Shown one piece after another: positions 16,677-23,407 of a stretch of DNA of 37,757 nucleotides. Numbering within the stretch: position 1 is the stretch's first letter; every line of letters begins with the position of its first letter. Source of the DNA: Pseudomonadota bacterium (GTDB lineage: Bacteria; Tectomicrobia; Entotheonellia; Entotheonellales; Entotheonellaceae); contig SXND01000173.1 of assembly GCA_005777235.1 (NCBI GenBank), positions 1-37,757 on the forward strand, written 5' to 3'. Under the pieces are notes generated by a model that saw only the letters and a program-made list of their open reading frames with translations, searched no databases and was not told the origin of the DNA. The position numbers and the translations under genes are program-made.

Positions 16677-17459
16677 TCAGGCCTCCGCCACCACATAATT
16701 GCGCAGCACGCCAATGCCGCTGATCTCCACCTCAATGGTATCCCCCGGCACCATGTCCCCATCTGCACCCTGGGTGCCCATCCACAGCACGTCGCCGGGA
16801 TGCAGCGTGGTGTACTTACTCAGCTCTTCGATCCACGTCGCGGTATCCCAGATCTGCTCCGCCGACGTAAAATCTTCCCACACCGCGCCGTTGTGGCGCA
16901 CGATGATACGCAACTGGGTAGGATCAAGCCCAGTGACGATGCAGGGGCCAAAGGGCTTGAACGTATCGCAGTTTTTGCCGCGAAACATGGTGCGGTCGGC
17001 CCCCTGCCACTGGCGCTGGCTGATGTCGTTGCCAATACTGTAGCCAAACACGTAGTCCAGGGCATTGGCGCGGGAGACCCGGCGGGCCAGCTTGCCGATC
17101 ACCACGGCGAGCTGCCCTTCGGGCTGCACCGCGCCTGGGGAGTCTTGGGGGATGACGATATTGGCCTCGGTGCCGATGAGGGCGTGCACGGAACGGAAAT
17201 TCGGCTCGGGCCGGGTCGGATAATTGGGGGCCGCACCGCGCCGCTGCGCCATGCCTTCGACATGGCCGCGATGGTTGGGGCCAGCGGCGTAGAGCATGGG
17301 CGGGATAATCGGGGGCAGCAGCGTCACCTGGTGCAAGGGATGGCTGGTGCGGGTGATGGTATGCTCGGCCAGCGGACTACCGCTGACTGCGATGACCTGG
17401 TCGCCTTCGATGAGGCCGAAGCTCCTGTGGGCTGCGTGTTGGAAACGACACCACTGCAT
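16677..17459 (-). CDS. Fumarylacetoacetate-hydrolase-family protein
   Basis: The start is ATG 17459, six bases after AAGGAG; the TTG 18 bases upstream overlaps this site and is unlikely. The 260 residues match the FAH C-terminal catalytic fold: PPMLYAAGPNHRGHV, RTMFRGKNCDTFKPFGPCIV, the metal-site Glu in VQPEGQLAVVIGK, DYVFGYSIGNDISQRQWQ, and the end block LHPGDVLWMGTQGADG..PGDTIEVEISGIG. Members hydrolyse C-C bonds in acylpyruvates or decarboxylate/isomerise catechol ring-cleavage products. It follows DUF3047 by 14 bases, implying cotranscription. A role late in an aromatic or ketoacid degradation route is inferred from the cluster. Confidence 0.9.
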   Translation of the reverse strand: MQWCRFQHAAHRSFGLIEGDQVIAVSGSPLAEHTITRTSHPLHQVTLLPPIIPPMLYAAGPNHRGHVEGMAQRRGAAPNYPTRPEPNFRSVHALIGTEANIVIPQDSPGAVQPEGQLAVVIGKLARRVSRANALDYVFGYSIGNDISQRQWQGADRTMFRGKNCDTFKPFGPCIVTGLDPTQLRIIVRHNGAVWEDFTSAEQIWDTATWIEELSKYTTLHPGDVLWMGTQGADGDMVPGDTIEVEISGIGVLRNYVVAEA

Positions 17460-17473
17460 AAGGTTCTCCTTGT

Positions 17474-18133
17474 TCAAGGCTGTGCGGTGACTTTGACCGC
17501 CCGCCAGTACGACTCTGCCCGTGACTTCGTGTGCTGGCTATTGATCTGGATCCGTATGCCCTCGAGCGCTTCTGGGGCTTCCCCATAGGCCTTCTTGTAA
17601 TCTTCAACGAGATTGCGGCGCTCGGTCATCCAGGTGCCAAGACCGGTCGTACCCGATTGCATCACCAGGGCAAACAGCTTTTTGAACAGTGGAGCAGGCG
17701 CAGCATCCATGGTCCCCTTGGGTACCGTACTGTCCCAGATGTAGGTGATAAAATGGCGCGACGAAAAGGCCGCGATGAGCTGGGCGGCCTGGTCGTCCGT
17801 GGCGGAACGCCGGAAATCCCCGCCAGGCGGGATAGCCGTGACTTTCCATTGCCAGACCAGCCATGGCGTGTCCTGAAGGGCGATGCGTTCTTGTTTTTGG
17901 ATGGCGAACGACGCCTGGTCGCTGCGCATCTGCAGCGCCTGTTGGCCCTCGTCTTGGATGAGCTGCATATGGGCTTCGCCCGTGTTGACGGAGAGTTCCC
18001 AACCTTTGGGCACCGGTTCTCGTCCAGTCGTGAAATCCACGAGGACCTTGGTCTCGGCCCGTGCCATCCCGGCAGCGCCACCGCACAGACCCAGGATCAG
18101 CAGGCTGAGCACGATCCTCCAGCGCTTGGACAT
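17474..18133 (-). CDS. DUF3047 secreted protein
   Basis: ATG 18133 with GAGGG upstream. The 219 residues begin with a signal peptide (SKRWRIVLSLLILGLCGGAA, cleaved near ARA) and continue with the DUF3047 pattern: VLVDFTTGREPVPKGWEL, TPWLVWQWKVTAIPPGGDFR, DDQAAQLIAAFSSRHFITYI, WDSTVPKGT, and IRIQINSQHTKSRAESYW near the end. It is a periplasmic protein of unknown function with a jelly-roll-like profile. In this cluster it separates the FAH gene and the CMD gene by short gaps (14 and 55 bases). Confidence 0.82.
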   Translation of the reverse strand: MSKRWRIVLSLLILGLCGGAAGMARAETKVLVDFTTGREPVPKGWELSVNTGEAHMQLIQDEGQQALQMRSDQASFAIQKQERIALQDTPWLVWQWKVTAIPPGGDFRRSATDDQAAQLIAAFSSRHFITYIWDSTVPKGTMDAAPAPLFKKLFALVMQSGTTGLGTWMTERRNLVEDYKKAYGEAPEALEGIRIQINSQHTKSRAESYWRAVKVTAQP

Positions 18134-18188
18134 TATTTTTCCCTCTTGCATCATATATGGGCCTCAGGCGCGGTTATGGACCACTGCC

Positions 18189-18737
18189 CTAGAGCGTGGA
18201 CACGCGCCCGCCATCCATCTCCGGCTTGAGCACGAGTTGCGCCAAGCACACGGCGGTGTAGTAGCTACAGGTCAGGGCGAGGTCCACCATGCCACGCGTG
18301 CCGACGAGGGCTTCGGCGGCAGTATACAGATCGTCCGGCACGTCTTTCTGGCGCAGCAGGTGATGGACAAAGCGCGCGATGACCTGCTCTGACGCGCTGA
18401 GGCCGTCCGGGGCTTGCTTGGTGCGAATGGCTTCAATCGACGCGTCACTCACCCCGGCACGCGCTGCCAGGACGGCGTGGCCGGTCCATTCGATGCCGCT
18501 GTTCCACTCGCGGGCCACCAGGATAATTGTCAGCTCCTTGATGGCTTCCGGCAAGGCGCTCTGGAAGCGTAACTGGGCCCCCATCGACGTTAAATAGCTA
18601 GTGGCTTTGGGGTTGTGCAGCAGAGCCCGGAATTGCCGCCCCACTTCCGGGGCATTACGGTCCTGGCGGATGCGATCATAGATGGTCTGCCCCTCAGCGT
18701 CGAGATCCTCACGGTTGACATACGGCACGCGGGCCAT
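18189..18737 (-). CDS. Carboxymuconolactone-decarboxylase-family protein (AhpD-like fold, no redox cysteines)
   Basis: ATG 18737 with AAGGAG eight bases upstream. The 182 residues follow the all-helical CMD pattern: RQFRALLHNPKATSYLTSMG, LPEAIKELTIILVAREWNSG, then IEWTGHAVLAARAGVSDASI. AhpD-type members have Cys-x-x-Cys before the conserved His; here that segment reads EWNSGIEWTGH, without cysteines, so peroxide reduction is unlikely and a decarboxylase-like or uncharacterised role fits better. This is common in the subgroup clustered with LLM monooxygenases. It lies 53 bases after the LLM gene upstream. Confidence 0.88.
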   Translation of the reverse strand: MARVPYVNREDLDAEGQTIYDRIRQDRNAPEVGRQFRALLHNPKATSYLTSMGAQLRFQSALPEAIKELTIILVAREWNSGIEWTGHAVLAARAGVSDASIEAIRTKQAPDGLSASEQVIARFVHHLLRQKDVPDDLYTAAEALVGTRGMVDLALTCSYYTAVCLAQLVLKPEMDGGRVSTL

Positions 18738-18790
18738 GCAGGTGCTCCTTGCTACGATGTAAAGATGAGGTCGTGTGCCACGACGTTCCC

Positions 18791-19711
18791 CTAGGCTAGG
18801 CCAACCACTTCGGCGAGGGCCTCGACTTGCTCGGCATAGCGCGTGACAGGATTCAGTAACAGGTGATGCGCCCCCATAGCCGCTAAGGCTTCCAGCTGCT
18901 CACGCACCTGGGCCGGAGTGCCGTAGACTCCCGCCCGCGTGGTCAGGCCGGGGTTATGGTAGACGTCGCTAAACCAGCGATGCACTTCCGCCTGCGCCAC
19001 GTCGGCACGCTCGTGCACCGACATAAACACACGCTTAGAGAGGGGAAAGGCCGCCGGGTCGCGCCCGCACTTCTCCAGCGCGGTGCGCAGGGCCGGGACG
19101 CTGTGCTGGAACTCGGCGGTGCCGGAACCGCCGGCACCCATCCAGCCATCGGCAATGGCGGCAGCGCGCCGCAGCGCATCGGGATGGCCACCCCCCATCC
19201 ACAGGGGAGGGTGCGGTTTCTGGACAGGCTTGCGGGCCATCACCCCGTCATGGAGCTGAAAAATCTCCCCGTCATATGTCACGCTGTCTTGCGTCCACAA
19301 CGCTTTCATCAGCTCCACGCCTTCGAGAAAGCGCCGCACCCGGCGTGCCCGTGGCACCTGGAATTCGACGTAATGCGGATCGCGCCCCAGGCCGACACCC
19401 AGGATGGCGCGTCCGCCACTCAGATAATCCAGGGTGGCCACTTCGTGCGCCACGTGGATAGGGTTATGCACCGGCAGTACCAACACGGAGACACCCAGGC
19501 GAATGGTGCTGGTTAGCGCCGCGGCATAGGTGAGCAGCCCCAGGGACGCAAAGCAGGCAGCCGGGTCCAGGGTATTGTCCGTCACCCACAGATCCCGGAA
19601 CCCTAAGGCTTCGGCACGTTGGGCCACGTGGCGGATGACCGCGACGTCAATGGGATCAGGGGAACGATGCGGCAAGCTCATACCGAGAGCAATCTGGTCT
19701 TTCAAAGCCAT
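18791..19711 (-). CDS. LLM-class flavin-dependent oxidoreductase (bacterial-luciferase family)
   Basis: ATG 19711 with GGAGA eight bases upstream. The 306-residue TIM barrel shows the family markers LGFRDLWVTDNTLDPAACFA, LTSTIRLGVSVLVLPVHNPI, VAHEVATLDYLSGGRAILGV then GLGRD, KPVQKPHPPLWMGGGHPDAL, and an end block YGTPAQVREQLEALAAMGA. Such proteins use reduced FMN or F420 to oxidise or reduce small substrates (alkanes, nitrilotriacetate, pyrimidines, methylene-H4MPT and so on); the actual substrate is not visible. It is one of two LLM genes in this leftward cluster. Confidence 0.9.
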   Translation of the reverse strand: MALKDQIALGMSLPHRSPDPIDVAVIRHVAQRAEALGFRDLWVTDNTLDPAACFASLGLLTYAAALTSTIRLGVSVLVLPVHNPIHVAHEVATLDYLSGGRAILGVGLGRDPHYVEFQVPRARRVRRFLEGVELMKALWTQDSVTYDGEIFQLHDGVMARKPVQKPHPPLWMGGGHPDALRRAAAIADGWMGAGGSGTAEFQHSVPALRTALEKCGRDPAAFPLSKRVFMSVHERADVAQAEVHRWFSDVYHNPGLTTRAGVYGTPAQVREQLEALAAMGAHHLLLNPVTRYAEQVEALAEVVGLA

Positions 19712-19807
19712 GGACGTATCTCCGACAAGAGAGCGTCTGTCCCAAGTGCGCCTGGGTCGCCACAGCCAGACCAGCCGTGCTCCCAGGGCCCACCCTGGCA
19801 GAGTATG

Positions 19808-20869
19808 TTACTGGAAGTGTGGCGCCACCTGCTCGCCAAACAACTGCAGGGAGTGCAGCACGCGCTCGTTCGGCAGCATGCCGCCAGCGTTCATCTCAAG
19901 AATCACGCCGGACAAATCGAGCTCAGCTTCGAGTTGCTTGAGGCGCTCGGTGACTTCGGCAGCAGTGCCGTACACCACCCAATCGCGCAGCAAGGTGTCA
20001 TACGTGATGTTGGACAGTTCCTCCGCCATCCGGGCGCGGTCCTCACTAGCCGCGGTGCCGGCACGGCCCACGGAGCGGCGCAGATTCTCACCGAGGCGAC
20101 GGTAGTACTGCACGGTGCTAGCCTCGGTATCAGCGATGGCCTGGGCGCGAGTATCCCCGACATACACCGGCATGCGCAGGGTGACGTCGCCCTGGCCGGG
20201 ATGACCGGCTGCGCGCCAGGCCTGGCGGTAGACGTTAATGCTCTGCTGCGCCCCCGCGATGCTATTACGGCGCACGCCGACAAACAGGTGGCGCCCCAGT
20301 TGGCCCGCCACGGGAAACGTCTCGACAGTCGTGGCGGCCATATAGATGGGCGGATGCGGTTTTTGCAGCGGCTTGGGGGTCACGCACACATTGTGTAATT
20401 GATAATACTTGCCTTCATAGGAAAAGCGCTCTTCCGTCCAGGCTTTGACGATAATCTCCAGGCACTCGCGCAGCCGCTCGCGGCTCTCGCCATAAGCATA
20501 GCCATAGCCCTCGTAGGCCGTGGTAAACCCACTACGCCCTGCACCAAGCGCAAAACGGCCCTGGCTCACATAGTCGAGCGTCGCCACCTCTTCAGCGATG
20601 CGCACGGGATGGTTCAGCGGCAACACGTAGACCCCTGTACCCACGCGTAAGCGTTTGGTACGACTGGCGATGGCTGTGGCCAGGATGATCGGCGCCGCGG
20701 CAATCGAGGGCTGGCCGCGGTCACCGGAGGCAAAGTGGCGTTCGGCCAGCCAGACGCCGTCCAGCCCGACCGCTTCGGCGAGGTCGACCTGGGCAAAGAC
20801 GTCGTCAAAGGCCTCGGCTTCACTTTTGCCCTGGAGGTAGTCACACTCCATGTTGAGCCCAAAACGCAT
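19808..20869 (-). CDS. LLM-class flavin-dependent monooxygenase, first gene of the cluster
   Basis: The start is ATG 20869 (AAAGGA six to seven bases upstream, MRFGLNMECDYLQGKSEAEA); the upstream extension to 20971 would read through the IscB end hairpin and is rejected. The 353 residues include VGLDGVWLAERHFASGDRG, RLRVGTGVYVLPLNHPVRIA, EVATLDYVSQGRFALGAGRS, and KPLQKPHPPIYMAATTVETF, the pattern of the luciferase-like group with a full-length TIM barrel. It is the most upstream member of the six-gene cluster, and its ribosome-binding site lies within about 20 bases of the IscB element's right-end stem-loop. Confidence 0.9.
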   Translation of the reverse strand: MRFGLNMECDYLQGKSEAEAFDDVFAQVDLAEAVGLDGVWLAERHFASGDRGQPSIAAAPIILATAIASRTKRLRVGTGVYVLPLNHPVRIAEEVATLDYVSQGRFALGAGRSGFTTAYEGYGYAYGESRERLRECLEIIVKAWTEERFSYEGKYYQLHNVCVTPKPLQKPHPPIYMAATTVETFPVAGQLGRHLFVGVRRNSIAGAQQSINVYRQAWRAAGHPGQGDVTLRMPVYVGDTRAQAIADTEASTVQYYRRLGENLRRSVGRAGTAASEDRARMAEELSNITYDTLLRDWVVYGTAAEVTERLKQLEAELDLSGVILEMNAGGMLPNERVLHSLQLFGEQVAPHFQ

Positions 20870-20891
20870 AGCTATTCCTTTCCTAAAAGTT

Positions 20892-20935
20892 CCGCCGTGG
20901 AGACCCCTCGCTTCAGCGGGGGGATGACACGGCGG
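20892..20935 (-). repeat. Right-end nested stem-loop of the IscB element
   Basis: Two stems are nested: CCGCCGTG (20892-20899) pairs perfectly with CACGGCGG (20928-20935), and inside it CCCCTCGC (20904-20911) pairs with GCGGGGGG (20916-20923) with one G-T pair. The iscB stop codon (20913-20915) lies in the inner loop. On the minus strand the inner hairpin reads CCCCCCGCTGAAGCGAGGGG, sharing the CTGAAG apex with the left-end hairpin (22421-22440), as expected for IS200/IS605-type ends recognised by a TnpA transposase. Confidence 0.8.
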
Positions 20936-22211
20936 TGCCTGCGCCAGCAGGCAGGGTGTAGGTATAGCCATCGGCAGCCCACAGCCGCGTGCAATGCCTC
21001 TGATTCACACTGGCCTTCTTGCCGTCGATGACCAGATCAAACCACCCGCTCGCCTTGACGACGACGCGGTTGGTCCAGGTGCCGGCGTACTTCCCGGTGG
21101 GTACGACCGCTTGGACAATATCGCCGGTTTGCATGCCCCCATAGTGTTTCTGCCGGGCCCGGTGCCCCTGCGGAAAGCCGTGGGCATCGACGCGGCACCT
21201 TTGCCGGCTCCCGTGGCCCATGGCGCGGATGCCTACTGGTTGGATGCCCCGCACACGCAGCGTGTCCGGGGTGCTGGCCCCGACGCACGCCGCGTCTCCC
21301 CAGTGGGATTTGGCGATCCCCAGACGCGACCGGTTGTATTGCGTGCGCCCACCCGTGCCCGTCTCCACGGGGAGTCCCGTGGCGTGCAACGCCTGAGAGA
21401 GCCGCCAGCGTGTGGCGTTCACGGCAGCAGCATCGTGCAGCGGCCTCCTGGCCTGCGCTTGGACCTGCGGCAAGCCACACTCTGCGGCGCTCCGGGCGCC
21501 TTTCTTCCGGTTGCACGGCACACAGGCGAGGGTCAGATTGCTGACGCGGTTGGAGCCGCCTCGGGCCTTCGGGATGATATGCTCGACTTCCAGTGGGACA
21601 TCTTTGGCGTCACAATAGGCACAGGTGCGGTGCCACTTCTCCAAGAGATACTCCCGCACTTCATAGCCCGCCAGCTCGCCGTGTTGGTATTCGACGCCGC
21701 GCATTTCCGCGTGCTGCATCTGCTGCATATCGAAGCGCACCAGCTCTTGACTCAAGGCGGTGAGAGGACATAGCCGCCGCAAGCGCTCCACCCAGGTCAT
21801 GACGTTGGCGACGCGGCTGTGCAGCGCGGGCGCCAGCCAGCCGACAGGACGTGTGCGGTTGAGAAACCGTGGCGGCCGGTAGCGCGTCTGGCGTTGCCTG
21901 CGACCACGCCGGATGGCGTGCCGACTGCGTAAGGCCGCGGTGATCCGCCGCCCACGGTGGGTCACCGCGGCGGCCCAGAGGACACGTGTCCCAGCGAGCA
22001 GTGCCAGGCCGGTGGTCTTACTGCCAGGGTCAATTTTCAAGCGGTGCTCATGGACAACGGACGCGGCACGCGTGCGGTCGTGCAGGATGATGGTGAAGGG
22101 GAAGCGCCGGAATACTGCGGCGCGGCCCGCGTCGAGCAACTGCCTCGCCCGTGCCGGATGGCAGGGGTCCAGGGGTTGGCGGTCGGGAGCCAGCACAAAC
22201 ACGGAGCTCAT
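20913..22211 (-). CDS. iscB: IscB RNA-guided HNH/RuvC endonuclease
   Basis: ATG 22211 has a GAGGTAA ribosome-binding site. The 432 residues show the IscB layout: N-terminal PLMP-type domain (VFVLAPDRQPLDPCHPARAR, about 3-45), RuvC-I with Asp61 in KIDPGSKTTGLAL, an Arg-rich bridge helix (about 88-112), RuvC-II with Glu156 in SQELVRFDMQ, an inserted HNH domain with zinc cysteines 197/200 and 230/233 (CAYC, CVPC... with EHIIPKARGGSNRVSNL) and catalytic His211, RuvC-III with His303 and Asp306 (KSHWGDAACVG), and a C-terminal target-recognition region (GHGSRQRCRVDAHGFPQGHR, QTGDIVQAVVPTGKYAGT). IscB is the ancestor-type of Cas9 and cuts DNA with an omega-RNA guide. Every catalytic residue is present, so it is probably active. 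It is co-directional with the LLM cluster and sits at its head. Confidence 0.95.
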   Translation of the reverse strand: MSSVFVLAPDRQPLDPCHPARARQLLDAGRAAVFRRFPFTIILHDRTRAASVVHEHRLKIDPGSKTTGLALLAGTRVLWAAAVTHRGRRITAALRSRHAIRRGRRQRQTRYRPPRFLNRTRPVGWLAPALHSRVANVMTWVERLRRLCPLTALSQELVRFDMQQMQHAEMRGVEYQHGELAGYEVREYLLEKWHRTCAYCDAKDVPLEVEHIIPKARGGSNRVSNLTLACVPCNRKKGARSAAECGLPQVQAQARRPLHDAAAVNATRWRLSQALHATGLPVETGTGGRTQYNRSRLGIAKSHWGDAACVGASTPDTLRVRGIQPVGIRAMGHGSRQRCRVDAHGFPQGHRARQKHYGGMQTGDIVQAVVPTGKYAGTWTNRVVVKASGWFDLVIDGKKASVNQRHCTRLWAADGYTYTLPAGAGTAVSSPR

Positions 22212-22440
22212 GAGTTACCTCAATACGCGCCTTGCGGCGGTAAAGTTTGCCTCGACAATGTTCTCACGGCTTGTCCTGTCTGCCGCACGGCGTGGTACTC
22301 GCCACGGCTGTTTAACGCCAGACGATAGCGCCCAGGACTGGCACGCATCCGGGGGTATCATGACCGCAAGAACGGCGTGCCTGACGGCACGGAGTCTGCT
22401 CGACACCGACTCCGAAGAGTCCCCCGACTTCAGTCGGGGG
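22212..22440 (-). ncRNA. Candidate omega-RNA of IscB
   Basis: IscB omega-RNAs are encoded just upstream of iscB, reading in the same direction, with the guide at the 5' end (established for the family). This region is 229 bases without a coding sequence and contains, in minus-strand order, CCCCCGACT-GAAG-type hairpin (22440-22421), the stable C-UUCG-G hairpin GACTC-TTCG-GAGTC (22421-22408), GTGCC-GTCA-GGCAC (22390-22377), and further pairing potential up to the ribosome-binding site. The guide would be taken from DNA beyond the left-end hairpin, at about 22441-22460. The scaffold boundaries and fold are inferred, not computed. Confidence 0.6.
22408..22440 (-). repeat. Left-end double hairpin of the IscB element
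   Basis: CCCCCGACT (22421-22429) pairs perfectly with AGTCGGGGG (22432-22440); directly adjoining, GACTC (22408-22412) pairs with GAGTC (22417-22421) around CGAA, which on the minus strand is the very stable UUCG tetraloop. The first hairpin resembles the right-end hairpin in sequence. Confidence 0.8.
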
Positions 22441-22792
22441 AGTACGTCGATTCCTTCGGCAAGTCCATCGCCACAGGCGTGGCGAGAGGTCAGTACTGCG
22501 GGCGATCTGTGCATTATGAGTCGTGTGTCTGTCCTGGCTGTATGCAGTCTGGGAACACGCGACACCGGACGGCGACGTTCCTGGGTATGAGAGGGCGTCA
22601 CAGAGAGCAGGGCTCGGAAGGCGTCACGGCGCCGTATAGTGGCATGTCCCTGGACAAAACACAAAGCGAAATCCGTGACGCTTCCCGCCTCGTGTGCTAC
22701 GCTCCGCACGTTGGCAGCTCTCAGGCCGTATCCCTGTGTATACAGACAGTTCCACGGTCTTCCCATCCATGGCCCCGCCCGAGGAGACGACC
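22441..22792. other. Intergenic region left of the IscB element
   Basis: No gene with a ribosome-binding site is seen. The first ~20 bases next to the hairpin are the best candidate for the IscB guide sequence. The last bases (GAGGAGACGACC) are the ribosome-binding site of the gene at 22793. Confidence 0.4.
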
Positions 22793-23167
22793 ATGCCCAG
22801 CATTACAGCTCTGCACCCCACTGGCTTTGCCGTCTGCCTCGAGGTGACGAGCCTCGACCATGTGGAGAGCGTCATTCACGACTTACTGCGTCGCGGCTAT
22901 CGGCCCGCCATCGGTGGGGATGGCTGGGCCCGCACGCCGGAAGGCTTGCCCTTATGCCCACGCCATCAGGTCGCCATGCGGCCACGCGAGAAACAAGGCG
23001 ATACCTGGCACTCGCACCAGGTGCCGGACCCGCGCACCGGCGCGTCCCTGTATTGCCGTGGGTATGCCAGCCCAAGTAGCCCAGGCTGGGAGATCCTGGA
23101 GACGGTGGAATCAACACCACCGAGAACCGCGGCGCTAGGCGGCAACAGCAGGCCCGTGTCAAGGTAG
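22793..23167 (+). CDS. Small protein with a Cys/His zinc-ribbon-like tail
   Basis: ATG 22793 with GAGGAG seven bases upstream; the frame is open further upstream but without a site. The 124 residues have an N-terminal half with two helical segments (DHVESVIHDLLRRGYRPAI) and then GLPLCPRHQVAMRPREKQGD, TWHSHQVPDPRTG and LYCRGYASP. The spacing C..H ... H.H ... C is like the short zinc-binding modules (CPxHxxxMxxREKxGDxWxSH...WCxG) attached to phage or plasmid single-strand-DNA-related proteins. I infer a metal site; the function is not known. It is not in an obvious operon and lies next to the IscB left end. Confidence 0.65.
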   Translation: MPSITALHPTGFAVCLEVTSLDHVESVIHDLLRRGYRPAIGGDGWARTPEGLPLCPRHQVAMRPREKQGDTWHSHQVPDPRTGASLYCRGYASPSSPGWEILETVESTPPRTAALGGNSRPVSR

Positions 23168-23310
23168 GGGTGGCGCGCTATTCCGGGGAGTCCCCGAGAG
23201 TGCCATCGTACACTACTCGTGTGAGCCTGGTTGAGGTGACGGTGCGGCTCCGTGAGCAGAGAAAGGCAAAGTGGCGTCTGCGTGGCACTGGGGGGCTCTC
23301 CGGCGTTGTC

Positions 23311-23332
23311 GGGGCGACCGGCTGGTCGCCCC
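23311..23332. repeat. Perfect palindrome (REP-like family, copy 1)
   Basis: GGGGCGACC (23311-23319) pairs perfectly with GGTCGCCCC (23324-23332) around GGCT. It shares the core GGGG(C/T)GACCGGC with the palindrome at 35005-35030, so the two are copies of one dispersed family. It lies about 75 bases downstream of the leftward gene at 23408 and could serve as its transcript end, although there is no T-tract. Confidence 0.65.
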
Positions 23333-23407
23333 TCTGGGGCGAGGCTCAGAGAGAGGTGATCATATTCCCCTGGGTTCTATGGGGGTACGACCGCGTAATC
23401 CGGCCGT

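Larger units (their letters stand above)
20890..22441 (-). mobile_element. IscB (OMEGA) transposon of the IS200/IS605 superfamily, non-autonomous
   Basis: The element is bounded by similar subterminal hairpins (right end 20892-20935, left end 22421-22440) around iscB and its upstream non-coding region. There is no tnpA gene, so any movement would need a transposase from elsewhere. Exact ends are not fixed: IS200/IS605 elements make no target duplication, and the insertion site can only be set by comparison with an empty site. Confidence 0.7.

Noticed and set aside
20870..20971. Upstream extension of the LLM gene at 19808
   Set aside because: It would translate through the IscB right-end stem-loop and overlap iscB; the ATG at 20869 has its own ribosome-binding site and the conserved family start.
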